Assembly: GCA_001600455.1 (NCBI GenBank)
Contig: BCKC01000001.1
Span: 1,266,441 to 1,330,440, forward strand
Direction: 5' to 3'
Source: Endocalyx cinctus
Taxonomy: Eukaryota; Ascomycota; Sordariomycetes; Amphisphaeriales; Apiosporaceae
DNA: 64,000 bases
Shown: positions 20,320 to 32,643 of the stretch, piece by piece
Numbering within the stretch: position 1 is the stretch's first letter
Layout of the letters: every line of letters starts with the position of its first letter
Notes under the pieces: model-generated
Seen by the model: the letters and a program-made list of their open reading frames with translations, nothing else
Database searches by the model: none
What the model was told of the DNA's origin: nothing
Program-made: the position numbers and the translations under genes

Positions 20320-23300
20320 CTAGCTTTCAAGCTCGACCCTATGTCGCATTTCTCTTCTCTGAAACGATATTCTCTCAAACTCATCTGCAGTCATATCGGG
20401 ACTGTCGAGTAGCTCTGGAGAGGAAATACGGCCGTCGCTGGTAGCAGCGGTGCTGATTGTAGCAGTACCGGTACCAGCGAAACTGCCTGCGGTTGACGGC
20501 TTGTCAGATATAGACGAATACATTTTTCGGGAAGGAACTAAAGGTAGGAAATAATTAGTGTTATGCGATAAGGACTATTTTCGGATTTGGTAATAATACT
20601 AACCGGGCACAGCTCCGGAATCTTCTGCCATTAGGCGGCGAGGGAAGCCGCTAATAGGGAGAATCGTCACCCCGCTAGGGTATGGGCTCGTCTGGAGACA
20701 GAGAGAAACCTTCGTCTCGGCCTTTTCGGAGCTCGCGTTGATACGGATAGGATCGAGGTGGAAGCGACCCTGTAGATGCATGTCTTGTAACACCATCTCC
20801 GACAACGCGATCTGTCGGACGGGCCAGCTCGCAATTTGCTCGTTTTCTTCCTCGAGAAGGAAATATGGTTCGAAATCTCCCACCAGGCGTGAGACGAAGA
20901 ACCAACCCAAAGCCTTTAATTCAGGAGACCCGGAACGGAATCGGCAGAAGATAGATCCTAAGAGCACGTACTTGTTAATAACCTAATTTTCCATGAGAAA
21001 TCATACCATACGTACCTGAGCAAGTATACCCTGACGCCTTTTGTTTTACGCTACCCGCATCTTTTTCAAAGAAAAAGGTGCTGGCAACAAGTCTGTGCGC
21101 AATCTCGATAATACACGGCATGTTATACCGCAACACCTCCTCCGACTCCATTTCAATATCGTTCATCTTCGAAACTTCGTCAAATTTAGGCAACTTCTGC
21201 AGGAATTCCGGGGAGATGCGCATGTATCGCTGGCGAATATACGGATCCTTCATGTCTTCCCCTGATACGAAGCGATTCCAGACCTTGTCGCACTGAGACC
21301 GGTCATTCAGCCTATCTGTCTGAGCAGGAACCGGGTTGTTGAACGATACCAGCATCGGAGTCGTTGGGTTGCGCACCAGGTAGCCGGTCGCCGCAGCTCT
21401 CTGAGCTAAAGACTCGGAGGAGTTGCCGTAGGTGTTATTACGTTTGTAATTACCGGCGCCGCCTCGACCTTGCCTGAGGACGGAATTAGCTCCAGCGGAA
21501 GTGCTCATAGTCTCGTTCGTCATCGAGACCGAGGAACGCATAATCGAGTCGTCAGTCTTGCGATCACCGACGTTACGACCGGTTCCAAGAGAGAGCATTA
21601 GATCAGGGGGAGATTCCGAAGCATCGGTCCATATGGCTTTCGACTCGTGATGCGCAATTGAAATAGGACACATGTGAGCCACGTCGCAAGCGAGATAGTC
21701 TTCGCTCGTTTCGGCCTTGCGGAATTGTTTGAAAAGGGGAGACGTAGCCGCCGTCGCCCGCGCTCTATATTATTCATATGTTATTAGCTCTCCATCCAAA
21801 GTTTAAGAATAGCAAACTCTGATACTTACACTTCCCATGTTCGCATCTCTTTCGACGGTACATCCGATCGAGCAAATTGATAAGGCAGCGCTATAAATCG
21901 TTAGCATTATACCCGTTAAACCAATAAACGGCGAAAAGATGGTCATACTAGGTCCTGTAGGATCCTGTCGGTTATAATTGGCGAAGATCATCTGTTGCTT
22001 GTCCACCGCCCTCGTAGCGGTCACGGCTACCTTGATAGAGGTATGTACGCGGGATCGGTGCGTCGCAGCACCGAAAAATGGCAGATCGCCGAAAGTTGAC
22101 TGCAGTGCCTTCTCGAGAGGTTGAGTCTTGTATAGACTGCCGTGGTAAAAACTCGATATTGCGCCAATCAAAGGTATGTTTCGCAATTCGCGCGGCGAAA
22201 AGGCTTCTCTGCAAAACTCCTTGAACTTCATCAAGGTGGCGTCTACGGACCACTTTTTGACTCCTAACGCAATTGCAATCACACCACCAGTGCTATTAAG
22301 AGAAGTTAGAAACCGAGGACATGTTGTAATAAGCTGTCTTAATTAATACTTACTTCGATCCGATGATCAGGTCAAAAAAGAGCTGAATCGGAAGCTCTGG
22401 ACCAAGAATCTTTTCAACCTCTTGGAGAATTTGAAGCTGAATGATGCTCCGTACACCGCCACTAAGTCAATAGGTTAGCTCATGTGCTTCGTATAGGAAT
22501 ATAGAATCGATCATAATCATACCCGTCAAGAGCTAGAGTGCGAGCTCCCGCATGCGCTGGCTTAGTCGTGATAACCCACGGTGGGGTTGAAATTATATCA
22601 CGGACATGGAGAGGACATCGGGTGACTTCAATTGTGGTCCTCGAAGTTCTCGTTCCATATATCTCAATACAGGAGAAACATAGTACATGTCCGCACGGTA
22701 ACGCGCACTCCGGTAGTTCTCTCAAGCAGCAAAGACATGCGGAGTAGCTGATGAAATCGGTTGCGCTACCGAGAACATTAGAGTAGAGCTCATTCAGTCG
22801 TTCCTGGTGAAGAAGGGAAGCAATCTGAAGCTCGCTCCGGTCCGGAAATTCCAGTCCGAGCCTAAAGCTGGCGGCTTGGATCTGCGTTAGGCATTGTTTA
22901 AGTAGTTCCTCCCAGATTTGATGGAATCTCGTAGCGTTAAACTCAGATTCATAATCGCCTGGCCCTATTATCTTGCCGTTCTTGTTCTGATGGCCCTTGT
23001 GGTTGTGGCCGGATCTGACATTGCAACATTGAGCTTGTTCACCGCTAAGTGATGGGCTAACATAACTGCAGGGCCAGTGTAAATCTGCGAATGTCTGCAA
23101 TGCACCAGCGCACGGCTGAGCGTATCTATCATCGAGAAGACGACTTGCAGAACCTGAAATATCAAAAAAAAAAAAAAAGTCAGCCACACCTTGGGAGTAG
23201 AAATCCGTAAAAGATAATTAGATTTATTCATACCTGGCAAGTTCTGACGGACGGCGTCAAACATGACGCAAGAGGCAATCATTGGACCTATTGCCCGGAA

Positions 23301-25097
23301 TATATGTTCGGCGTCGCCGCGAAGTCCAAGATCGAGAGCACGATCTTTTATAGACAGGGCTAGGTTCAAAATGTTGCCTTCGAAGTTCCGAGAAGCCGGG
23401 GTATGCCGGAGTGTTTCTTTAACAAAATCGAACGGGGCATCTAAATCTCTGGTAAAGTGGTCATATGCGGCCTGAAGGTAAAATTGAAGTTTATCGGCGT
23501 CAGCTAACATGCGAACTTGCTTCTTTCTCGTGTGCGACGCCGTGCAGCGTTCCTTGATGAGATCGTGAAGCTTGCTGACTTGGTCGTCCATCAACACTGC
23601 AGCAAATTAGTATTTTATCAGAAACGGTCGGGGATTATCCGCGTTCTGTTTTTTCCCCCTAATTTCTGAAATAACATCAAAGGAAAAATTGAAGAACGGA
23701 AGAACTAGGGCAGGATGAGATAGTCAACTTACTATATGAACCCTTATAAGGCACCCTGACAACGCTGATGGATGCATAGTAACACTCTAATAATTCCTTC
23801 GTATTTCTTATGATTTTTCCCCTTTTGCGCCATGTTTTGACATATTCTTGCAAGACGGGCTCTCTTTCCGTAGCACCGCGTATATCCGCGAGGAGCATCT
23901 GCGTAGCTTTAGTTACATCCCATTCCTTCTCGTCAACGTTGGCGTCCGTAGCGTTGAGAACAATAACGGCGTGAGGAAGAACAGGCTGGTTCAGCGACTT
24001 ATCGATGGATGTAGCACCCCATCGAAGGAGTTTCTCCAAAACCGTTGATTCAAACGATCGCGGATTCCGTAAGACAAAAACCACGACATCGGAGAAGGTA
24101 TAAAGGAGGCGGGGATACAATTGGCTGACGGCGAACTCTCTTTTTTGCGTTTGAGGTGTCTCGGCCCACGCCAGTCTTCTTGAATAACTGGTCCTGCCGA
24201 TGTAGCGAGTGTTTGGTGTATGGAAGTGCTGCGAGTTGCGCAACTGCTTCGGCATGGCCTCTCCACCACTGAAACCCTCGCAATCTACTAGTAGAAGTGG
24301 ACAAGGGGTGTACAACGTTCCTGGGTCAGCATACAAGTGGACATCACCGGTCGTAGATATGCGATCCTGGTTAGATGATGTTACGGGAGCGTAATATCTT
24401 GACCCGGAAGTAGTTGCAACATTTTGGCGATCGATGAGAAGTTTTATTATAGTGCTTTTACCGGCACCTGCAATTCAGTTCAGTCTCGGTACTAAAAAAA
24501 GGTAGAAAGTGATGTTTTAGGAATCTCTACTTACCAGTCTCTCCGATAAATGATACGAGCTGAGGATATCGTTCTCTGCTGTCCTCGGTTGAGCTCTCGG
24601 CCATAATCTCGGCGAAGCGATCATAGTCGTGAAGTTCGGGATGGCCGGCTCCGTCGCGGCCAAAACCAAACCAAGTGGTATCTTGATCAGCTTGAAGTTC
24701 TTCTTGGTGCTCGGCTTCTGTGCGGGTTGGTTCTAAGACCTGGCGAAGTCGATGAACAACCAAAGGATCTGCCCTCTCGTGGGGTTTCCCATTCCTACGG
24801 GATTCCGGTAACAATCAGCCTCGAACATTTTCTCTCGTATATCCATTAATTGACCTTTTGGGCCAAATCCCAAATGAAAAGAGACGACAAGTGACGTAGT
24901 CTATCTCGATAAGCATAATAAAGCGTATAAATTATAAGTACTAACCAGCCTACGGCCCCGGGTAAATGTAGAACCCATTTGGACCAACATGAATCGCAAA
25001 AAGCGAGGTTGTTGCACTGAACGCAAGTAAAGGTCTTATCTGTTTTGGTGGCACAAGTCTGACAAGGTTGCGAGGGGGGAAGAGACGAGCTCTCCAT
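20320..25097 (-). CDS. Zinc finger - dynamin/GBP-like GTPase - RING - pseudo-patatin protein
   Basis: Eleven exons on the minus strand (25097-24946, 24794-24535, 24467-23733, 23596-23234, 23153-22523, 22461-22354, 22292-21949, 21890-21830, 21764-21016, 20957-20604, 20537-20320) join in frame to 1324 aa. Domains in order: a B-box/ZZ-like zinc finger (residues 12-40, three CX2C pairs); a P-loop GTPase with G1 GETGAGKST at 135-143, G3 DCEG at 199-202 and a G4-like NATD; a middle helical region; a RING-like finger (~643-686, PCGHVLCFSC); and a patatin fold starting at DGGGVR (713-718). The nucleophile motif, normally GxSxG, reads GSNTGG with Asn750, and the DGG/DGA motif reads YLACD with Ala910. 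The first is created across an intron (AA|C). Related full-length proteins occur in filamentous fungi. A cytosolic nucleotide-switched role with a catalytically dead lipase fold is inference. Confidence 0.85.
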
Positions 25098-25937
25098 GTT
25101 GACGTAAAATCTATATATGTAAAAGGTATATGAGAAATCGTCCAAACCGGGTGTTCATGCTAAATGACCAGGAGGGTTAATAGGATTGGATGATCTGATA
25201 TTTCTTGTACGTAACAAAACGTGGCCGGAAGCTATTTGAATAATGAAGCTTAAGCAAATAGACCCGGGCAGCTGGGAAGAACTTGAGTAAGTCTTTTTAC
25301 TTGGAAAGTTGTGCAGAAAAGAAGAGGGAAATAAAAATAGAAGGATGGAAAGAAGATCTTTTCTCTTTCTCTCTTTTTTTTTTTTCTCTCTATATTCTCT
25401 TAAGACTTAATTCCTCAGAAATTCAGGATTGATTGGGTATATTCGCATATTTCCCCTCCCAGTTACATCCAGTCGACATCTAAATGTACATGGTAACGAC
25501 GAAATTCGGGGAAAGCTGCACATTTAAAGGATCTCGGCGTTCACGTTTATGCAAATCAAGGGGTATGATTTGCCGTTTGTCTATCTTTTTAGTGTACTGG
25601 AGCTCACCTACTCACTTGCCCTGTCAACTGTATAAAAAATAGTACGTGCTAAGCAAATAAACTGAACTTTTAGCATATAACATACTATAAGACACAACAT
25701 ATAACATATAATCCAGCATATCCAGATATACTCCATATGCACGAACACACTACACTATCAGTCTATACTCCATTATATTAGAAACTATGTATATGTTTAA
25801 GCTCATTCTAGATACCTTTTTTACCACACTTACTCAGCTAATCTAACTTTATTGATCCATACATAATAATAAAGCAACTTAATGAGATTTGTCCCGCAGT
25901 TAGCTCCCCACGGGAGGGTTTTCTTACATACCGTATA

Positions 25938-25985
25938 TCCTGGGCCATCCTGGGCCATCCTGGGCCATCCTGGGCCATCCTGGGC
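25938..25985. repeat. Tandem repeat, 10-bp unit TGGGCCATCC
   Basis: Four full copies plus a partial one, perfectly identical, GC-rich within an AT-rich region. Confidence 0.9.
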
Positions 25986-26366
25986 AAGATAATAATTTGG
26001 CCGAACGAGTTATTTTTCTATCCCCTTTTTTTTTTTATTCTTTTTTTAATTCTTATTTAACACACTGTACGCTAATGCACTCTAGTGTCCGTTACTCTTG
26101 AACCACTGGGTACTAGCACAAGTAGTGGACGGAGTAGTAGTTCTAGGCTTCTATTACACTACCGTACAGGCAGACAGGCTACTGTACAGAAACAGCGTAC
26201 TGCTTACGGTGAACTTATCCATATCCCAATTATATTTATTCTATACTTAGAATCAACCATGTAGTACATGCATACTACGTAAATCGATCAATTACGGCTT
26301 ACTGGACAAGAGGCTTTATATATGTACACGTAGGTATATTAAATAGGAATGAAAGCCCCGGTCATG

Positions 26367-26396
26367 TTCAATTCTTTTCAATTCTTTTCAATTCTT
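26367..26396. repeat. Tandem repeat, 10-bp unit TTCAATTCTT
   Basis: Three identical copies in a row. Confidence 0.85.
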
Positions 26397-29300
26397 TGTA
26401 ACTCGGATTTATAACGATTAATAACCGAGTATCTTTTGTTCTCTTTGTACCCGTGGACACTACTAAGTTTAGTAGCGGTTATCAACTCGGATTAATAATA
26501 TCGAGTACTCGTCAACTATCGTACCTAAGTATACATAACACATTGACCCGATAAACCCATCTTGTATTAGATCAAGACTAGATATACTACTGTGTATACA
26601 TAAGTACTAACCAAGATAAACTAAACAGGTAGTCTATTACCGAGAAGACGGATAAGCTATACATACCCAACGGATACTCAGTAATACCGTACACTAATAC
26701 TATAATACTAGTAGTACAGTATATCTGTATCCACGTACACAATCTCCATCGCCAATGATTTGCGTTCGTATTTTAGTTGAAGATGCAGATAAAAGTGCGG
26801 GTACAAAGTTTTAAGTATACTTGTATCCACTAGGTATGTATAAAGTAGTAGCGCGGATGCATCATCCCAGCAGCCTTCAGCGGGCCCCCAGTACCCCCAC
26901 TTCCCCGTTGCTCAGTTCACTGAAAGGGACGTGTACACTAACTACACACGCTACTCCGCTACGAGTCTGCCAATACCACCAAGTCTCAAGTAGTTAGCAC
27001 CCGAACGCGTAGGTGCCATGCAGCTACCCAGCACCAACTCTCAAACCTCCTTTACACCTTTTTGACGTCACATCGCCTACGTAAGCGTCTTTTTTCTCCT
27101 TTCCTTGGCTTTACCGTTGCAGGCTGATGGGGAAAATCCAAAAAAGCACGGCCTGCACGGGCTGATCGTTTGGAGAGAGATCAGAGATCAGAGATGAGAA
27201 AGAAAAGCTGTTCCGACGAGTTCTATACCCTATATGCCAAGTATTCTAACGTTTAATGTCACGATACCATGTGCCGTCCCACCACCTCGAGATCGTCGAC
27301 ATCCATACTCTTCCTCGTGGCTCCGTCGGTCGGTCTTCTCCGACCAGGTACACTACACTGCAACTTCATACTATACACTACTTCGTACAACACTAGATCT
27401 CCCTTGTTACGACGATAAGGGGGGGTTTAAAGAAGGTGGGGGGGGGTAACTGGGGGCGGTAGTGTAAGATGGGAAAGGATAACAAAAGGTAAGTCAGACC
27501 GAGATGGAGTTGTTCCTGACTTTCTCAATTTCATCATCTCCAGTTCTGGAAGCGACCTCAACCTTTTTTTAAAACTTGGACTACTTTAAATTTGTCATAA
27601 TAAAATAATAATAAATTTCTTAACTGATACCGAACTCGACGTCGCATCGGGGGCGATTCGCGTGATTGATTACACGAGGCTGACACTATCGTCTGCCCAT
27701 CCTCTTTGAGGAGATTGATCGGCAATCCACTCGAGAGTCTATCGTGCACCATCTTCTTTCGAACATTGGCGATTCAAGCAAACATCATGCGGATCGACTA
27801 AACGGTATTTACGTTAGGGACCATCTGTTTAAAATTAAAAAAAAAAAAAGACATAGGGGAGGGTTTTCCCGTTACTCGTCATCTCTAGTCTTCGTCTTTA
27901 GTTTGAAGAATCAACGTCACTCAAACATCGTCTAATGATTTTACACTACGATGTTGATAGATACACATACTACATAAGTACCTACCGCAGTAGTACTCCG
28001 TACACTTTGAGAAAGAGAAAAAAAAAAGAAGCACGCTACTGAGGAAACGGTCAAAAGCTTAGCGTAGCATCTCAGGGGTACGGGCGGATGGGGTACGCTA
28101 AACAATTGCTATATCGTTGCTATTTATTCATTAATAGTGTTAAAATCCCCTGTTCCCTCCCCTGAAGCGCGTCTACTGCGTGTTTTAATCCTGATCTGCA
28201 AGAATATCGATTGGTGGTGGCCTTGGAAGAGCATACACTATTTGCGTAGTGAGATGAAGTTATTTTCTTTTTTTTGTCAGTCTAGAGTGGAGAGTTGATA
28301 TCGACGGGGAACTATTCATAATAATAAAATACCCAAAGATAGCAAATAACATGACTGAAGAAAATAGGTACACGGATGAAACAGATAAGAGAAGAAAAAA
28401 AAGGACGATGTCTTATTTTCGTACACTAATCACAGCAATACCCATTTTATCAAGGAAAGACAAGCATCGCGGACATGTTTACCTTAAAGTTGCGTAAGCC
28501 GGTCGTGGCATCGACGATATATACTAACGAGAACAAATGCAATATGCGGCTCTCCTCGCTGTGCATACATATACATAGTAGTACATATTAGAAGTGATCG
28601 GTAAACGTCCTAATTCGGGAAATTTGGCTGATAATATGACTGCTCTCATATACGTTGCACCGCGTGCGCTGATCTGCTTAGGTGGAAACGGGTTTCAAGC
28701 CTGGGGGGCCTGCCCGGGGTAGTACAAGGTTTTTCATCCTCCCATCGGCCGACAGGTGATCCTACAATTCGAAGCAGAGCAAAAAGTACGATCGTCCCGT
28801 TTTTTTTTTTTAAGGTAGTATCGTCAATTTCTTTGGCACGACGTCCACGTAATGGAGAATGGACGAAGGTTTCAGGGGAAGACAAAAAAAAAAAAGACCT
28901 GATGTAGATCAATAAGGTCAACTTCGTGGAAACACTAGTTAGTGTGCAAATATTAGAAAAAAATCTCTTCGCCTAAAGTTTCCACACATTTGGTTTCTTA
29001 ACTAGAGATACATCACGTTAATAAATATTTCGACAACGATATTTGGGAGATATGGTAGAAGGTAGAAAAGGATGCCAGGCGTGTCTATACTACCTAGGAT
29101 GTAAATTTGGTGTTATTTATAGCTACCTGGTATCTATCAATTATACCCCGGTACTCTCTGCGTATGATTCTCTCCCGAGATGGATTTTTATAATTCTACA
29201 CAACTTCCATTACAGCCGGGTCATATACTCGATAAACTAGAGATCGACGTAAGACCGCGAATTAGACTTCAGACATCATAAAGGATTCCGAGAGCAACCC

Positions 29301-30840
29301 TAACTTTTATCCCATGCGAAGAATTCTGACGTGGATCTCTATGTAGAAGGATTTCTATCGCCCTGATTTCAGAGTCGGCGTGAAAGAGGACTTTTGTAGC
29401 TTATGACGGAGGGATCATTCACATAATCGAGTATTATGATGCGCCAGATACTTGAAGATTTAACGGCATCATTATAAAATTATGGGCCAGAAAAGCTGTC
29501 GCTATTCCCAGAAGTACCCCCTTGTACGTAGTGTTCCGTGGAATTTATGCAATCTCTATAAGCTGAACAATAGGTTTGACCTGAACAGAAGTTTCTGCGA
29601 GTGCGCGTGGTATTGACAAGTTGCCCGGTTAAGTCTTCCGTGTTTAACTGGATAGTACTGAGAGGGTAGTGCTCCCTATTGTGACAGAGGGGCGCTTCAT
29701 GAAATTATAGCGAATAAAAGAGCAACGCATATAATGGCTGATCAAAGACCGTGTATATAGAGAGGAAGTTCCCGCGCAATCATGTATGTAATCCTTGGTT
29801 CCGAGGTGCGCCATCGACGCAGAAGTCAATAAATAACTGCAGGTATGGTGTTATTAGCGTATGTATTCTTCACCCAATGCTAGAATCTGCGAGGAGTCAG
29901 AACATGGAGCAATTGTACATGTATGTGCATGTAGTAAGTACGCTGCTGCAAGAATGAAAGATACTGCTTATTCAGACTGCTTCAAGTCCCCGTCATCATG
30001 CCTGTAGCGTTACTTCTATACTACTTTTAAAGCGTCCTATCACTGAAAGCCCAGCTGATAAAACTTGCAAACTGTATTCGAAACACATCTACGGCAGGAA
30101 TGTGTATTTCACTCAATGACCGCTTACATTATCACTAGCTTTAGAACCAGGTCATTTTGATATCATAGGTAGCTGGCAACAACGTTGACCTTAATTATAG
30201 AGTTTTAATTTCTGACTAGACAGTAATAAAGATGTTGGATCTTGTCTAATATAAGAGCGGAAAAAGCGCTTGCTCAGAGTTAAGTATACATTTACTCGGA
30301 GTTAAACACACAGCTTAAGAGCTATCACTCACCTGAAATTTGTCAGTTCGGCGGTTACTATAAGTACTATGAACAAATGTCTTAATATTTCACTTATGAA
30401 TACCTAGGGGGGTGTTGCGCATAAGATTGGTCGTGTGAATAGATGAAGGTTGATGATATGAAGATATCAAATACGGCGTGCATATACCCTTATCCTTCCC
30501 CTTTGGAACAAATACGCCAAAGCGACAATGAGGTTTAAAGAAGACCGGCGTCACGTACATAATTAACGCTATGAGAATAATGAACTTATCAGCCTTAAAT
30601 ACTGTGTGACTACCAGAATAGGTTGATCAATGATATCGTATAGATGAGAATCCGAGACGTAGACTCTCTCTTCAGTGGTAAATATCTGATATGAAATCAA
30701 GTAGCGATGGTACCCATATTCAAAGTATATCTAATGAGCATTAACTACCCAGGTATCGTATATCTAGCAATACACATCAACACCTCCAACCCATCCATTT
30801 CCTTCTCAGCGACGATCTTCCGCAAGTACTTCCACCTAAA

Positions 30841-32046
30841 TTAACCCAATAGCGGTGCCTCTTCATCTGAACCTCCCCTTCCTTCCTCTCCCCGTCCCTC
30901 CTCCAGCGACCTAACCGCCGCCTCCTCTATCGCCTCGCGAACAACCTTCTCGCGCAGCGACCACGTCCAGCACACCGCCGCCCCGGGCCCCAAAACGACC
31001 GAAAGCCAAGCCGCGACCGCCGCGGGCGCGGCGCCGGCCTCGACGAGGATCCAGTACAGGACCGAGAGCCAGAGGAACGCGACGTCGATCTCGACGAGCC
31101 GGGCCGCGCTGCGCGTCATCTCGCGCCGGTCGTCGCGTCCGAAGGCGGCGTCCCGGGCGAGGAGGGCGTGCGCCGCCGCCGAGAGGAGGAACGGGATCGC
31201 GTAGACGGCGAGGAGGGCGCGACGGCTCGATTCGAGCGAGAAATGGCGCGGCTTTCGATGATCACCGCTTCTCCCGAAAAGGATGAGCAGAATCTGCTTG
31301 GCCGCCGCCCGGACGAGGGCCACGAGCACCGGGAAGAATAGCCAGATCACGATGCTCGCGACGTCGTTGAGGATGAGCATCGCCGCGCTCGGGAGGTAGA
31401 ACCCCAGCGCCACGGCGACGGGGATGGCGTATACCTCGGCGCGAGACTCCAAGCTCCGAGACCACGAACCGCGGTTCGCGACGGACAGGTCCGTCACCTC
31501 TTCACCGTTCTCATCCTCCTCCTCCTCATCATCATCTCCATCAACGGCGGCGGAAACAGCGAACCTCCCTCCTTCCCCGACCTCCCTCAGCATATTCCTA
31601 GCGCGAACGAGAAAAGCCGGCACGATAAGCAGATCCCAAACGAGGACGCCGCCGGCGAGGTTAAACAGGAGCCAAGGCAAGGTCGGGCGCGATACGACGC
31701 TCGCGGGACGATTCCCCGCGCGCGCCGACTCGACCAGGCAGACGGTTAGGAGCCCGCCGAAGAAGGCGAGGACGACGCTCATGCGGGCGACGGATCGCGC
31801 GGCGTCGTTGGCGAGCTGGAAGAAGCTGACGAGGAAGCAGGCGGGGACGCCGACGAGGGGTACGCGCGATAGGGCGGGTAAGCGCGCGTGCGCGTGGCAT
31901 TGCGAGAATAGCATGGGCGTGTTCACGTCCGAATGGAGAACTATCGTGCACGCGGCTACGGCGGATAGGATGATGGGGACGATGAGGAGTTGGGGTAGGC
32001 TTAGACGGTGCACGAGGGGCAGCCGTGGGGAGAGGGATGACCTCAT
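30841..32046 (-). CDS. Multi-pass membrane protein of unknown function
   Basis: One intronless frame of 401 aa with about eight or nine hydrophobic helices. The first follows MRSSLSPRLPLVHRLSL; the last is near residues 345-365. An acidic hydrophilic loop of about 35 residues (a DDDEEEEDENGEE run) lies in the middle, and the tail is Glu/Gly-rich, ending EEAPLLG. The coding sequence is strikingly GC-rich beside the AT-rich region downstream, and the antisense open frames there are its shadows. The overall form resembles the orphan integral membrane proteins found around fungal secondary-metabolite genes, but no biosynthetic enzyme is nearby. No catalytic motif is visible and I cannot assign a function. 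Confidence 0.65.
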   Translation of the reverse strand: MRSSLSPRLPLVHRLSLPQLLIVPIILSAVAACTIVLHSDVNTPMLFSQCHAHARLPALSRVPLVGVPACFLVSFFQLANDAARSVARMSVVLAFFGGLLTVCLVESARAGNRPASVVSRPTLPWLLFNLAGGVLVWDLLIVPAFLVRARNMLREVGEGGRFAVSAAVDGDDDEEEEDENGEEVTDLSVANRGSWSRSLESRAEVYAIPVAVALGFYLPSAAMLILNDVASIVIWLFFPVLVALVRAAAKQILLILFGRSGDHRKPRHFSLESSRRALLAVYAIPFLLSAAAHALLARDAAFGRDDRREMTRSAARLVEIDVAFLWLSVLYWILVEAGAAPAAVAAWLSVVLGPGAAVCWTWSLREKVVREAIEEAAVRSLEEGRGEEGRGGSDEEAPLLG

Positions 32047-32643
32047 GGTTGGTTGGTTGGTGGCGGATAGATGGTTGACTGCCCGCGGCCTTTGTCTTCC
32101 TGTATACCTTTCAAGTCTTATGGAGCGACACGTCTCGAGCTTGAGATTTTTGTTCGCGTTGGCAAGTTGTAATACGCGCCGAGCGGAGACATCTGTTTAT
32201 TGTTTGTGATAAGTAGTATCGTAGCGTACTGAGTAGTCAGGTGTAGTTCACTTAATTATTTTTAGACCACGATGGTAAATTACCCGAAAATTTCGGTTGC
32301 CCCTGAACGTAGTGGAGCTTCGACTAACTTTTGACCGGTGTTTTCTTTCCATCCCAACATGTAAATTGGATGATGAGAAAATCGAGGTGCGGGTATCAAT
32401 CTTTTCATAGTATAAATATACTTAGTGTTGGATATATGACAGAGCCGGATTGGAGTAACCATCGTCGAACCCGCATGTGCCATTTTGTTCTTTGATTTGG
32501 CTTCTGGGGCCGTAGATTGTTAATTTTTGTTTTTGGTATATTTGATGTGAGATGGTACTCTATATGCCATTGTACACTATACAGGGTATTTGTACACTAT
32601 ACTACACTAGATAGTTATTTTGAGTAGGTACTAGTTTTTTTAT
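32047..32643. other. Intergenic
   Basis: Upstream region of the membrane-protein gene and 3' flank of the mL57 gene. It contains a short repeat (TTGTACACTATAC, near 32571-32602) and no gene. Confidence 0.55.

Larger units (their letters stand above)
25098..30840. other. 5.7-kb gene-poor, AT-rich region
   Basis: I found no frame above about 95 codons and none resembling a family. The sequence is rich in TA-type dinucleotides. It holds two 10-bp tandem repeats (listed separately), repeated GATCAGA units near 27178-27195 and GTACTCCGTAC at 27993-28003. I saw no transposon coding remnant by eye. It may be a decayed repeat or a long regulatory spacer. Confidence 0.5.

Noticed and set aside
25938..25985. 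Possible CRISPR-like or centromere-type array
   Set aside because: It is a direct head-to-tail 10-bp repeat without spacers and less than 50 bp long.
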